Origin: Streptomyces sp. Alt3
GTDB lineage: Bacteria > Actinomycetota > Actinomycetes > Streptomycetales > Streptomycetaceae
Length of the DNA stretch: 64,000 nucleotides
NCBI RefSeq assembly: GCF_030719215.1
Contig: NZ_CP120983.1
Coordinates: 3,534,001 to 3,598,000, forward strand
Direction: 5' to 3'
The translations under genes and the position numbers were made by a program. This document shows positions 1 to 7,685 of this stretch, piece after piece (positions within the stretch are counted from its first letter, which is position 1; every line of letters starts with the position of its first letter). Under the pieces are notes generated by a model, which saw only the letters and a program-made list of their open reading frames with translations, was not told where the DNA came from and searched no databases.

Positions 1-509
1 GCGGACAGCCGGGTGAGGTCGCGGAACAGCGCGCCGCCCGGGATGAAGATCTCCTTCTGGGACGGCAGGTCGGCGCCGCCCGACTCCACGAGGCTGATGC
101 AGGGCAGCCGGTTGGCGAAGGCGATCTCGTTGGCGCGCAGCGCCTTCTTCAGGGTCCACGGGTTGGAGGCCCCGCCGCGCACGGTCGGGTCGTTGGCGGT
201 GATCAGGCACTCCACGCCGGACACGGTCCCGATGCCGGTGACGAGCGAGGCTCCCACCGTGTGGTCGCTGCCCCAGGCGGCCAGCGGGGACAGTTCCAGG
301 AACGGCGTGTCCGGGTCGACCAGCAGCTCGATCCGCTCGCGGGCGAGGAGCTTTCCGCGCCCCCGGTGGCGGGCCACGTACTTCTCGCCGCCGCCGGCGA
401 GGGCCTTGGCGTGCTCGGTCTCCAGTTCGGCGAGCTTCGCGAGCATCGCCTCGCGGTGGGCGGCGTACTCGGGGCCCGCGGTGTCGAGGGCGGTGGGCAG
501 GACGGTCAT
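1..509 (-). CDS. Acyl-CoA carboxylase beta (carboxyltransferase) subunit, N-terminal part
   Basis: Partial gene running off the left edge; 169 residues are visible. The sequence has the biotin-dependent carboxyltransferase N-lobe signature: a YVARHRGRGKLLARERI segment near residue 37, a GASLVTGIGTVSG stretch, and the AND-PTVRGGASNPWTLKKALRA segment. These match the methylcrotonyl/geranyl-CoA type of beta subunit more than the propionyl-CoA type (inference). The enzyme would move carboxybiotin CO2 onto an acyl-CoA in the cytoplasm together with a biotinylated alpha subunit, expected outside the window to the left. The ATG start overlaps the stop of the upstream AtuA-like gene by 4 bases (ATGA), so the two are translationally coupled. 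A partner AtuA protein suggests a branched or isoprenoid acyl substrate, but the exact substrate cannot be read here. Confidence 0.88.
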   Translation of the reverse strand, partial: MTVLPTALDTAGPEYAAHREAMLAKLAELETEHAKALAGGGEKYVARHRGRGKLLARERIELLVDPDTPFLELSPLAAWGSDHTVGASLVTGIGTVSGVECLITANDPTVRGGASNPWTLKKALRANEIAFANRLPCISLVESGGADLPSQKEIFIPGGALFRDLTRLS

Positions 510-2209
510 GCGTTCACCTCCGGGTCGGCCGGCAGCTGCACGGGGACGGTGACGTGTCGGGACCGCAGCCACTCCCCCAGCGCCTTGGCCTGCGGGTCGA
601 AACGTGCCTGCGCGGCGACGCCCTCGCCGAGGAGACCGTGGACGACGAAATTGAGGGCCCGCAGCCGGGGCAGGACATGGCGTACGACGGTGAGCCCGGC
701 GGTCTCCGGAAGCAGTTCCTGGAATCGGGCGACGGTCAGTTCGTGGGCCAGCCAGCGCCAGGCGTCGTCCGAGCGGACCCACACCCCGACGTTGGCGTCC
801 CCGCCCTTGTCGCCGCTGCGGGCACCGGCCAGCCGCCCGAGGGGGACGGCACGCGTGGGACCGGCGGGCAGCGGTTCGGGCAGGGCCGGCTCCGCCACCT
901 CGTCGAGGTCCCTGTACTCCCCGGCCGCCGGTACGGCCTCCCTGGTCCCGTCGGGCAGCACGGCGACGTGCTCGACCTCACCGGCCGGCACGTACGCGGC
1001 CTCGAACACCCCGTAGGGGGCGCCCTTGCCGGGCGGGGCGGTCACATGGAAGCCCGGGTAGCTGCCGAGTGCCAGCTCGACGGCCGCCCCGGACACCGCG
1101 CGGCCGACGGCTTCCGCGTCCGGGTCGCGCACGACGAGCCGGAGCAGGGCGCTGGCCGTCTCCTCGGTGCCGGCGTCGGCCCGGTCGGTGCGGGCGAGCT
1201 CCCACCGCACCTCGGCGGGCTTCGAGCCGGCCCGGTCGAGGGCGTCGGCGAACTGGTCCCGCACGAGACGGGCCTTGGCGTCGATGTCGAGTCCCGTCAG
1301 CACGAAGACGACCTCGTTGCGCCACCCGCCGAGCCGGTTGGTCCCGACCTTGAGCATGGGCGGCGGCGCCTCTCCGCGTACGCCGCCGATCCGTACCCGG
1401 TCGGGCCCGTCCTGCGTGAGCCGTACGGTGTCGAGCCGGGCGGTGACGTCGGGTCCGGCGTAGCGGGCACCGCCGGTCTCGTACAGCAGTTGGGCGGTGA
1501 CGGTGCCGATGTCGACGACGCCGCCCGTCCCCTCGTGCTTGGTGATCACGCTGCTTCCGTCCGCGTGGATCTCGGCGAGCGGGAACCCCGGCCGGCGGAC
1601 GTCGTGGTCGCCGAAGAAGGCGTAGTTGCCGCCGGTGGCCTGGGTCCCGCACTCCAGGACGTGTCCGGCGACGACGGCCCCGGCGAGCGCGTCGTGGTCG
1701 CCGGGCCCCCAGCCGAAGTGGGCGGCGGCGGGACCGGTGACGAGGGCGGCGTCCGTGACCCGCCCGGTGACGACGATGTCGGCCCCGGCGCGCAGACAGG
1801 CGGTGATGCCCGCGCCGCCGAGATAGGCGTTGGCGGTCAGGCAGCCGTCGGGCACGGGGCGGCTGTCGCCCTCGACATGTGCGACGCGCACGGGTATGCC
1901 GGTGCGGTCCGCCAGCTCCCGTACGGCGTCGGCGAGCCCGGCCGGGTTGAGGCCGCCGGCGTTGGTGACGATCTTCACGCCCCGCTCGTGGGCGAGCCCG
2001 AGGTTCTCCTCCAGCTGGCGGAGGAACGTCGAGGCGTAACCGCGCTTCGGGTCCTCGATGCGGCTCCGGCCCAGGATCAGCATGGTGAGTTCGGCGAGGT
2101 AGTCCCCGGTGAGGACATCCAGCGGCCCGTCGGTGAGCATGTCGCGCACGGCGTCGAAGCGGTCGCCGTAGAAGCCCGACGCGTTGCCGATGCGCAGCGG
2201 CCGGGTCAT
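506..2209 (-). CDS. AtuA-like acyclic terpene utilisation protein (DUF1446)
   Basis: 567 residues. The N-terminal two thirds begin [18 protein letters not shown] and contain the conserved DUF1446 segments [12 protein letters not shown] and [16 protein letters not shown]; the C-terminal 110 residues form the small AtuA-associated domain starting near the [17 protein letters not shown] motif. In Pseudomonas, AtuA lies in the acyclic terpene (citronellol/geraniol) catabolic cluster next to geranyl-CoA carboxylase; its biochemical role is still poorly defined. Here it sits between a TIGR03084-type gene (4-base ATGA overlap upstream) and an acyl-CoA carboxylase beta subunit (4-base overlap downstream), so all three belong to one operon. 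The start is fixed by the ATG overlapping the preceding stop; the frame stays open upstream but only as antisense/out-of-frame reading of the neighbour. Function in branched acyl-CoA breakdown is inferred from context. Confidence 0.88.
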   Translation of the reverse strand: MTRPLRIGNASGFYGDRFDAVRDMLTDGPLDVLTGDYLAELTMLILGRSRIEDPKRGYASTFLRQLEENLGLAHERGVKIVTNAGGLNPAGLADAVRELADRTGIPVRVAHVEGDSRPVPDGCLTANAYLGGAGITACLRAGADIVVTGRVTDAALVTGPAAAHFGWGPGDHDALAGAVVAGHVLECGTQATGGNYAFFGDHDVRRPGFPLAEIHADGSSVITKHEGTGGVVDIGTVTAQLLYETGGARYAGPDVTARLDTVRLTQDGPDRVRIGGVRGEAPPPMLKVGTNRLGGWRNEVVFVLTGLDIDAKARLVRDQFADALDRAGSKPAEVRWELARTDRADAGTEETASALLRLVVRDPDAEAVGRAVSGAAVELALGSYPGFHVTAPPGKGAPYGVFEAAYVPAGEVEHVAVLPDGTREAVPAAGEYRDLDEVAEPALPEPLPAGPTRAVPLGRLAGARSGDKGGDANVGVWVRSDDAWRWLAHELTVARFQELLPETAGLTVVRHVLPRLRALNFVVHGLLGEGVAAQARFDPQAKALGEWLRSRHVTVPVQLPADPEVNA

Positions 2210-3012
2210 CGGTCCGCCTTCCGGGGGCGCCCGGGCCCGGCGGGTCCGGCGAAGGCCTGCGCGATGTCCAGCCACTGCCCGGCGTCCGGGCCCACCGCTT
2301 CGACGGCGAGGTCGTCCCGGTGGGCGCGCTGGGTGACGAGCAGACAGAAGTCGAGGAGCGGGCCGGTGACCCGTTGCGCGGCGTCCTCGGGGCCGTACAC
2401 CGCCGGAGCGCCGTCGTCCGCGCGCAGTTCCACCCGGAACTGCTCGGCGGGCGGTTGCAGGCCCCGTACGAAGTAGGCGTAGTCCCGGGCGCGTACGCCG
2501 ATCCTGGCGACGTGCCGGAGCCTGGCGGTGGGCTTCCTGGTCACGCCGAGCGCGTCGGCGATGTCCTGGCCGTGCGCCCACGTCTCCATGAGCCGGGCGC
2601 TCGCCATCGAGGCGACGCTCATGGGCGGGCCGTACCAGGGCAGTTTCGTCCCCCCGGGCGCCGCGCGGAGCGCTTCCTGGAGCCGGGCCCTCCCCTCCCG
2701 CCACTCCACGAGCAGGTCCGCGGGGGTCAGGGCGGTGACGGCCTCGTCGGCCGCCTCGTCGACGAAGGTGTCAGGGGCCGCGAGTGCCTTCTCCACCTCG
2801 GCGGAGAAGGCGTCGGGCGCCGTGGCGGCGACCAGGGCCACCTCGTCGGTCCAGTTGAGGTGGGCGATCTGATGGGCGACGGTCCACCCTTCGGCGGGCG
2901 TCGGCGTGGCCCACTCCTGCGCGCTCAACCCCGCTACCAGCAGGTCGAGTTCGTCGCTCTCCTCACGCATGTCGTCGAGCACGGCGGCGGTCACGGCCGA
3001 TGCGTCGGGCAC
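2206..3012 (-). CDS. TIGR03084-family metal-binding DinB/MDMPI-fold protein
   Basis: 268 residues from a GTG start with a GGGGAG ribosome site about 6-10 bases upstream. The N-terminal half is a four-helix bundle of the DinB / mycothiol-dependent maleylpyruvate isomerase type, including the metal-ligand segment [18 protein letters not shown] near residue 45; the remainder matches the TIGR03084 layout ([16 protein letters not shown] near residues 120-190). First gene of the operon with the AtuA-like and carboxylase genes. Members of this family are frequently found beside acyl-CoA carboxylase and AtuA genes in actinomycetes, but no reaction has been assigned; a thiol-dependent isomerase or transferase role is only an inference from fold. 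The GTG was preferred over an internal ATG (residue 14) because it keeps the family N-terminus and has the better ribosome site. Confidence 0.85.
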   Translation of the reverse strand: MPDASAVTAAVLDDMREESDELDLLVAGLSAQEWATPTPAEGWTVAHQIAHLNWTDEVALVAATAPDAFSAEVEKALAAPDTFVDEAADEAVTALTPADLLVEWREGRARLQEALRAAPGGTKLPWYGPPMSVASMASARLMETWAHGQDIADALGVTRKPTARLRHVARIGVRARDYAYFVRGLQPPAEQFRVELRADDGAPAVYGPEDAAQRVTGPLLDFCLLVTQRAHRDDLAVEAVGPDAGQWLDIAQAFAGPAGPGRPRKADR

Positions 3013-3073
3013 GGTGCGCTCCCCTCGGGGCGTGGCGGTGTGCCCCGGAGCATGCCAGCGCCCCAGGAAACAA

Positions 3074-3087
3074 GCAAGCATGCTTGC
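3074..3087. promoter_or_regulatory. Perfect 14-bp palindrome, probable TetR-type operator
   Basis: GCAAGCATGCTTGC is fully symmetric and lies 62 bases upstream of the GTG of the TIGR03084/AtuA/carboxylase operon, i.e. in the promoter region. Palindromes of the form CAAGCA-TGCTTG are typical operators of TetR-family repressors of acyl-CoA catabolic operons (general knowledge). No matching regulator gene is adjacent, so the cognate repressor would be encoded elsewhere. Confidence 0.6.
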
Positions 3088-3149
3088 ATGATTTTTCGCC
3101 CGCCGGCGGTCCGCCCCGGCCGTCCCCAGTCTCCGGTGACCCCCGGGAC

Positions 3150-4481
3150 TCAGAGGACGGCGAAGGCGTCCTCCACGGCCCGGCAGGTGGCGTCGAGGTC
3201 GGCGTCCGACACGACGGCCGGGACGAACCAGCAGGCCATCGCGTAGGCGTTGGTGTGCACACCCCGCTTGAGCAGCTCGTGCCGGAAGGCGTCGTACCGG
3301 CCTCCGTCCGCCGTGAGGAGGTCGCGGTACTGCCGGGTGGGGGACCCGTCCGGGGTGAACACCACCTGGAACATGGCCCCGACGCCCTGCACCGCGCAGG
3401 GCACGCCCCGGTCGTGGGCAGCGCGGCGCACCGTCTCCATGATCCTGCGACCGGTCTCGTCGATCCGTCCGGTGACGGCGGGGTCGTTCAGCGCACGGAG
3501 TGTCACGAGGGCGGCCGTGGCGCACAGGGGCGACGCATTGTAGGTGCCTCCGTGCTTCACCCGTCCACTCGCCAGTGGCTCCATCACCTCACGCCGGCCC
3601 GCGAACGCGGCGATCGGGAGTCCTCCGCCGAGCGCCTTGGAGTACACCGCGAGGTCGGGGATCACCCCGAAGAGCGTCTGGGCCCCGCCGGGGCCGGTCC
3701 GGAACCCGGTACAGACCTCGTCGAAGATCAGCACGATCCCCCGGGCGGTGCACTCCTGCCGCAGCAGGTCCAGGAATCCCGTGTCGGGCATGGTGCAGGC
3801 GTTGTTGGCGACGATGGGCTCGCAGATGACCGCCGCGAGGCCGGGGTGCGCGTCGAGGGCGGACCTGAGCGCGGCCGGGTCGTTCCACGGGCGGACGACC
3901 ACGTCGTCGACGACACCCGGCGGGATGCCCGGTGAGTGGGGCACGGCGTGCGGCGCGCCGTAGGGGCCCGCCTCGGCGGTGGTGGGCCGGTTCGAGACGG
4001 CGAGCGTGTCGGACCAGCCGTGGTAGTGGCCCTCGAACTTGAGGATCGTGGACCGGCCGGTGTATCCGCGGGCGGCACGCACCGCTCCCTGCACCGCCTC
4101 GCTCCCCGAGTTGGCGAAGCGGACCAGCTCGGCGCAGGGCACCATCCGGCAGATCAGCTCGGCGAGTTCGACCTCCGGCACGTTGCAGGTGCCGAACATC
4201 GTTCCCGTACGGAGGACGTCGGTGAGGGCGTCCGTGAGGAGGGGGGACGCGTGCCCGAGGACGGCGCTGCCGTAGGAGACGAGGTAGTCGATGTACTCGT
4301 TGCCGTCCACGTCCCGGACGCGCGCGCCCGACCCGCTGGTCATGTAGAGCGGGTAGGGGTGCGGTCCGGTGGAGGTCAGCCGGGCGGAGGAGCTGATCCC
4401 GCCGGCCAGGGACGCCTGTGCGCGCTCGAACCAGGACCGGCTGCCTTCGGTGCCGCCGAGCGCCGGGAAAACGCCATTCAT
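3150..4481 (-). CDS. Glutamate-1-semialdehyde aminomutase-like class III PLP enzyme
   Basis: 443 residues, ATG start with GGAG 6-9 bases upstream. Class III aminotransferase fold: NSGSEAV (about 124-130) for phosphate binding, the [10 protein letters not shown] segment at 149-158, DEV at 254-256, and the PLP lysine K282 in [15 protein letters not shown], followed by GGTYNASPL. The whole length and these blocks are those of glutamate-1-semialdehyde 2,1-aminomutases. It is probably not the tetrapyrrole HemL, because it stands in a small group with a divergent SDR (88-bp gap) and a PhyH dioxygenase rather than with heme genes; such HemL-like enzymes are used as transaminases or aminomutases in amino-acid and natural-product pathways. 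Substrate unknown. It could alternatively be an ordinary omega-transaminase. Confidence 0.85.
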   Translation of the reverse strand: MNGVFPALGGTEGSRSWFERAQASLAGGISSSARLTSTGPHPYPLYMTSGSGARVRDVDGNEYIDYLVSYGSAVLGHASPLLTDALTDVLRTGTMFGTCNVPEVELAELICRMVPCAELVRFANSGSEAVQGAVRAARGYTGRSTILKFEGHYHGWSDTLAVSNRPTTAEAGPYGAPHAVPHSPGIPPGVVDDVVVRPWNDPAALRSALDAHPGLAAVICEPIVANNACTMPDTGFLDLLRQECTARGIVLIFDEVCTGFRTGPGGAQTLFGVIPDLAVYSKALGGGLPIAAFAGRREVMEPLASGRVKHGGTYNASPLCATAALVTLRALNDPAVTGRIDETGRRIMETVRRAAHDRGVPCAVQGVGAMFQVVFTPDGSPTRQYRDLLTADGGRYDAFRHELLKRGVHTNAYAMACWFVPAVVSDADLDATCRAVEDAFAVL

Positions 4482-4569
4482 CGCTGCTCCAGTTTGAGTG
4501 GGAGGGCCGTGGGACACGCTCCGGGAGCCGGTGTCCGGACACGGATTCGCTGAGACGGGGTTGTGCGAC

Positions 4570-5319
4570 ATGACGGTGGGAACGGCTGTTGTCACGGGGG
4601 CGGGAAGCGGTGTCGGGCGGGCCTGCGCGCTGGGCCTGCTGGCGGACGGCTGGACGGTCGTCCTCACCGGGCGGCGCCGGGCCCCACTGGAGGAGACCTC
4701 CCGGCTCGCCCCCGGGCAGGACCGGGGCCGGGCCGTCGCGGTCAGCGCCGACATCACCGACCCGGCTTCGGTGGACGCCCTGTTCACCACCGTGAAGGAG
4801 CGCTTCGGCCGGCTCGACCTGCTCTTCAACAACGCCGCGGACACCATGCCCTACACCCCCACCGAGGAGGTACGGATCGAGGACTGGAACCGCGTCATGG
4901 CATCCATCGCCACCGGGACCTTCCTGTGCTCGCGAGCGGCCTTCCGGATGATGAAGGAGCAGTCCCCCCGAGGTGGCCGGATCATCAACAACGGTGCTCC
5001 TTCCGCCCAGGCGCCCCGCCCCGACTCGGTCGCCTTCACCGCGGCCAAGCACGCCGTGGCGGGGCTGACCCGTTCCCTGTCCCTCGACGGGCGCCGTCAC
5101 GACATCTCCTGCGGTCAGATCGACATCGGCAACGTGACCCCCGAGGACCGGCCTCAGCCGGCGGTGCGCCAGGCCGACGGTTCACTCCGGGCGGAGCCGA
5201 CCATGGACATGCGGCACGTCGTGGACATGGTCCGGGCCATGGCGGCGTTACCCGCCGGGGTGAACGTCCAGTCGGTCCTGGTGATGCCGAGTTCCATGCC
5301 GTACGTCGGACGGGGATAG
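4570..5319 (+). CDS. SDR-fold protein lacking the catalytic Ser and Tyr; contains a TTA codon
   Basis: 249 residues. Rossmann motif TGAGSGVGRA (about 9-18) and the NNAA motif show a classical short-chain dehydrogenase fold. The active site is altered: the catalytic Tyr of YxxxK is Phe (F156, codon TTC at 5035-5037) with K160 kept, and the residue 13 before it, where classical SDRs have Ser, is Ala (A143); another Ser lies at 145. Codon 227 (5248-5250) is TTA, the rare leucine codon that in Streptomyces needs the bldA tRNA, so expression may be tied to development. It is transcribed away from the aminomutase-like gene and its last 72 bases overlap the convergent gene on the other strand. It may bind NAD(P) without classical oxidoreduction, or work as a lyase/regulatory partner; unproven. 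Confidence 0.85.
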   Translation: MTVGTAVVTGAGSGVGRACALGLLADGWTVVLTGRRRAPLEETSRLAPGQDRGRAVAVSADITDPASVDALFTTVKERFGRLDLLFNNAADTMPYTPTEEVRIEDWNRVMASIATGTFLCSRAAFRMMKEQSPRGGRIINNGAPSAQAPRPDSVAFTAAKHAVAGLTRSLSLDGRRHDISCGQIDIGNVTPEDRPQPAVRQADGSLRAEPTMDMRHVVDMVRAMAALPAGVNVQSVLVMPSSMPYVGRG

Positions 5320-5832
5320 CCCCGCGACGAAGGCGTTCACCCACCGTCCGGGTACCAGCCGCCCTGCCTGCTGCCAGGCCAGCATCCGGTGCAGCCCGTC
5401 GAGATGGATCAGGCCCCGGCGGGTCGTGAGCCCCTCGTAGTCCTCCCCGGGCACCGCTTCGGTGCTGAGGAAGAACGAGCGCGGTGTCGCGTGGCTCTGC
5501 CGGGAGAGCTTGAACGCGCAGAGCGGGTTGGTCTCGGCGTACGACGCACCCAGTCCGGCGAGCCGGGATGCCGCCGCCTCCACCGTCAGACCTGTCCTGG
5601 GGATCAGCTCCACACCGCCGTCCTCCCCGAGGTGCCAGGGCAGTACGACGCCGAGCACCTCGGAGCACTCCAGCCGCACATGGTGCCAGCGGCCGCCCAG
5701 AACCCGGTGCGCACTGCGGATGTGGGTCTCGGCCTCGTCGTTCGAGTTGGCTTCGTCGCCCTCGTCGTACGGATGCTCCAGGCGGAAGCGGGCCATCATC
5801 GCGTCGAAGGTGACGGCTTCCAGCACCCTCAT
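5248..5832 (-). CDS. Conserved-looking protein of unknown function with a DGxHR motif
   Basis: 194 residues; I do not recognise the family with certainty (it may belong to the DUF6309-type proteins). Starts MRVLEAVTFDAMMARFRLE directly at the stop of the PhyH gene (ATGA overlap), so it is translationally coupled to that dioxygenase. Features seen: an early acidic stretch EGDEANSNDEAETH, a central VLGVVLPWHLGEDGG segment, and near residues 143-151 the segment HLDGLHRMLAW, which resembles the DGxHR motif of ParB/sulfiredoxin-like folds (weak similarity, inference). No signal peptide or membrane segment. Its last 24 codons overlap, in antisense, the end of the SDR-like gene; its TAA stop is the exact complement of the SDR TTA codon. 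Likely works with the neighbouring dioxygenase. Confidence 0.72.
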   Translation of the reverse strand: MRVLEAVTFDAMMARFRLEHPYDEGDEANSNDEAETHIRSAHRVLGGRWHHVRLECSEVLGVVLPWHLGEDGGVELIPRTGLTVEAAASRLAGLGASYAETNPLCAFKLSRQSHATPRSFFLSTEAVPGEDYEGLTTRRGLIHLDGLHRMLAWQQAGRLVPGRWVNAFVAGLSPSDVRHGTRHHQDRLDVHPGG

Positions 5833-6635
5833 GCCGCCGGCCCCCGGCCCGCTGCCGTGTACTCGAGGAAGTGCCGCTCCGCGAAGAGGTCGGGCCGGTG
5901 CCCGCCCCCCAGTCCCCGCTTCCGGCCCACGGCCAGCACCGCCCGCCAGTACGGCTTGACCGGGGGCCAGAGCACACCCGTCCGGCAGTAGGACGCGTCG
6001 ATCATGTACCGGCGGCTTCCGCCCGCCTTCGGGTCGGACGCCGCGCGCCTGGTGTGGAAGAGAGCGGAGTGCAGGAGGACGGTGGAGCCCGGCGGCAGAT
6101 CGTCTATGACCACTTCACCCGGCTGTTCTACCGTCCCCAGGCCGCTCCACGCGTCCTTCTCCGCGACCTGCCTGTGGGATCCGGGGAGCACGGCCAGCGC
6201 CCCCATGCCGGGACGCAGCCCCCCGATGTAGTGCAGTGCGTGGATCATGGGGTGGTCCCGGTCCTTCTGCGGACGCTGTTCGTAGTCGTGGTGCCAGGCC
6301 TTGCCACCGCCTCCGGGCCGACGCCGGTCGCTGTGGAGATGGTGGAAGACGAACGTCCGCCCCAGCATGGGCTCCTTCTCCAGCAGCTCCAGCAGCGGTT
6401 CGTAGGAGGCCAGTTCCCCGTGGGAGTCCATCTCCAGCTCCACCAGTGGCGGCGGAACGCTGCCGGGGTGTGCGCACGCGTCGATGGAGGACTGCCTCAG
6501 TCCCCGGTCGACCCACTGGTCGACTTCGGGCACGAGGCGCTCGACGAGGGGCGCGGGGAGGAATCCGGGCAGAAGGATGTAGCCGTTCTCGTGAAACCGG
6601 GCCAGCTGTACATCGAGGTCCATGATGTCGATCAT
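5829..6635 (-). CDS. Phytanoyl-CoA dioxygenase (PhyH) family Fe(II)/2-oxoglutarate oxygenase
   Basis: 268 residues. The double-stranded beta-helix iron ligands are visible: HxD in AWHHDYEQRP around residues 115-123 and the distal His in LLHSALFHTRR around residue 210, followed by an Arg (SRRYMIDASY) suitable for the 2-oxoglutarate carboxylate. N-terminal FHENGYILLPGFLP is the classical PhyH opening. Such enzymes hydroxylate or halogenate small carboxylates or carrier-bound acids in the cytoplasm. The gene is coupled by a 4-base overlap to the downstream unknown gene and lies next to a PLP enzyme and an SDR-like protein, which suggests hydroxylation of an amino-acid-like intermediate (inference). 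Start: ATG at 6635 with a weak GGGGG site; the ATG at 6623 is an alternative that loses four residues. Confidence 0.87.
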   Translation of the reverse strand: MIDIMDLDVQLARFHENGYILLPGFLPAPLVERLVPEVDQWVDRGLRQSSIDACAHPGSVPPPLVELEMDSHGELASYEPLLELLEKEPMLGRTFVFHHLHSDRRRPGGGGKAWHHDYEQRPQKDRDHPMIHALHYIGGLRPGMGALAVLPGSHRQVAEKDAWSGLGTVEQPGEVVIDDLPPGSTVLLHSALFHTRRAASDPKAGGSRRYMIDASYCRTGVLWPPVKPYWRAVLAVGRKRGLGGGHRPDLFAERHFLEYTAAGRGPAA

Positions 6636-6742
6636 GCGATGAAACCCCCAGAATTCACCGAGACGCCAACCAAGAGCACGGTCGGGTGTTCCGGGGCTTT
6701 CTGTCCCACGCACTCATGCCGCATGCCTGACGCGCCGACAAT

Positions 6743-6764
6743 GGCCAAAGCCCGTCGCTTGGCC
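6743..6764. repeat. Inverted repeat GGCCAA-N10-TTGGCC
   Basis: Six-base perfect arms around a 10-base loop, lying between the PhyH start (6635) and the stop of the small gene at 6837. It could be a weak terminator for the small gene or an operator about 108 bases upstream of PhyH; the sequence does not decide. Confidence 0.35.
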
Positions 6765-6836
6765 GGAACCGCGGCGAGGTGTGCGTGGGTTCGTTCCCAC
6801 CAGGTCGGAGGCGTGACGGTACCGGCCCGCACGCGC

Positions 6837-7004
6837 CTACTCCGTGCGGTCGCCCTCGGCCTGGGAGGGTTCGGTCCGGGGGACGTCGGGGTGTGTCTCC
6901 ATGGCGCTGCCGCGCGCGGCAGGCTCGTCGCGTTCACCCTCGGCCTGCGAGGGGGTGTGCGAGTACAGCCCCTCGTACTCATCGGTTTCCTTCGCGGATC
7001 GCAT
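6837..7004 (-). CDS. 55-residue acidic repeat protein (two PSQAEG units)
   Basis: Small gene of 55 codons. ATG at 7004 is preceded by AAGGAGG at about 8 bases, one of the best ribosome sites in the window, which is the main reason to call it. The product is hydrophilic and acidic, begins MRSAKETDEYEGLYSHTPSQ and contains two copies of a TPSQAEGERDE / EPSQAEGDRTE-like unit (residues 17-27 and 45-55), separated by a linker. No signal peptide, membrane helix or known domain. It is probably disordered. Stands alone between the PhyH group and the DinB gene; 75 bases separate it from the latter. Role unknown. Confidence 0.68.
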   Translation of the reverse strand: MRSAKETDEYEGLYSHTPSQAEGERDEPAARGSAMETHPDVPRTEPSQAEGDRTE

Positions 7005-7079
7005 GCGTGCGCCTCCTTCCTCCGTTCCCCTCCATCGTGCCTCCCGCGCCCGCTCCCGGCACGGCGACCGCGGTGACCG

Positions 7080-7598
7080 CTACCGACCCTTCGATGCCGC
7101 CTCGGCCATCCTCGCCGTGGTGCTGGCGCCGTCCAGCGCCTCCCGGACGATGTCGGCGTGGCCGCTGTGGTGGGCGATCTCCCGGAAGATGTGCCACAGG
7201 ACGCGGCGGACGGTCCAGACGACCGGCTCCGGGGGCGACCAGGGGTACGCGGGCAGCGTGACCTCGCGGTCGAGGTCGCCCTCCTCGCGCACCGTCCGGT
7301 CGAACGCCGCCGCCGCCTCGTGGAAGGCCTCCAGCAGCCCGGGCACCGTCTCGGCGTCGGTCATCCGGTTGCCGTCCGGGTCGAGGTCCGCCCAGTCGAC
7401 CCGGGCGGGGGCGGTGCCCTCGACGACGTCGAGCCAGCTGCGCTGCACGAGTCCGAGGTGCTTCAGGAGTCCGCCGAGGGTCAGCTCGCTGACCGTCGTC
7501 CGGGCGCGGGCCCCCGCGTCGTCGAGTCCCGCGACGGTGTAGAGGAAGTTGGTGCGCTGGTCGGTCACGAGCGCGAGCAGATCGTCGCGTTCCGGCAT
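7080..7598 (-). CDS. DinB-family (DUF664) protein
   Basis: 172 residues, ATG start with GGAGG 5 bases upstream. Four-helix DinB bundle of the DUF664 type: LGGLLKHLGLVQRSWLDVV near residues 41-59 carries the first histidine, and RVLWHIFREIAHHSGHADIVRE near residues 134-155 carries the paired histidines that bind a divalent metal. These proteins are cytoplasmic, often assigned to thiol (mycothiol/bacillithiol) dependent reactions, but most have no proven reaction. The C-terminal tail is Ala-rich. Transcribed leftward behind the EamA gene with 87 bases between them; may share its transcript. Confidence 0.86.
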   Translation of the reverse strand: MPERDDLLALVTDQRTNFLYTVAGLDDAGARARTTVSELTLGGLLKHLGLVQRSWLDVVEGTAPARVDWADLDPDGNRMTDAETVPGLLEAFHEAAAAFDRTVREEGDLDREVTLPAYPWSPPEPVVWTVRRVLWHIFREIAHHSGHADIVREALDGASTTARMAEAASKGR

Positions 7599-7685
7599 GG
7601 GTACCTCCAGGTCGGCTGTCGCGACCACCCTAGGATCGGACGCCCGGCCGCGCAGCGGAACGGACATGCCCCCGGAGCGAAGGGG

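Noticed and set aside
554..2476. Long rightward frame of 640 codons opposite the AtuA-like gene
   Set aside because: High G+C antisense frame; the leftward genes have family matches, ribosome sites and overlaps, while this frame has none.
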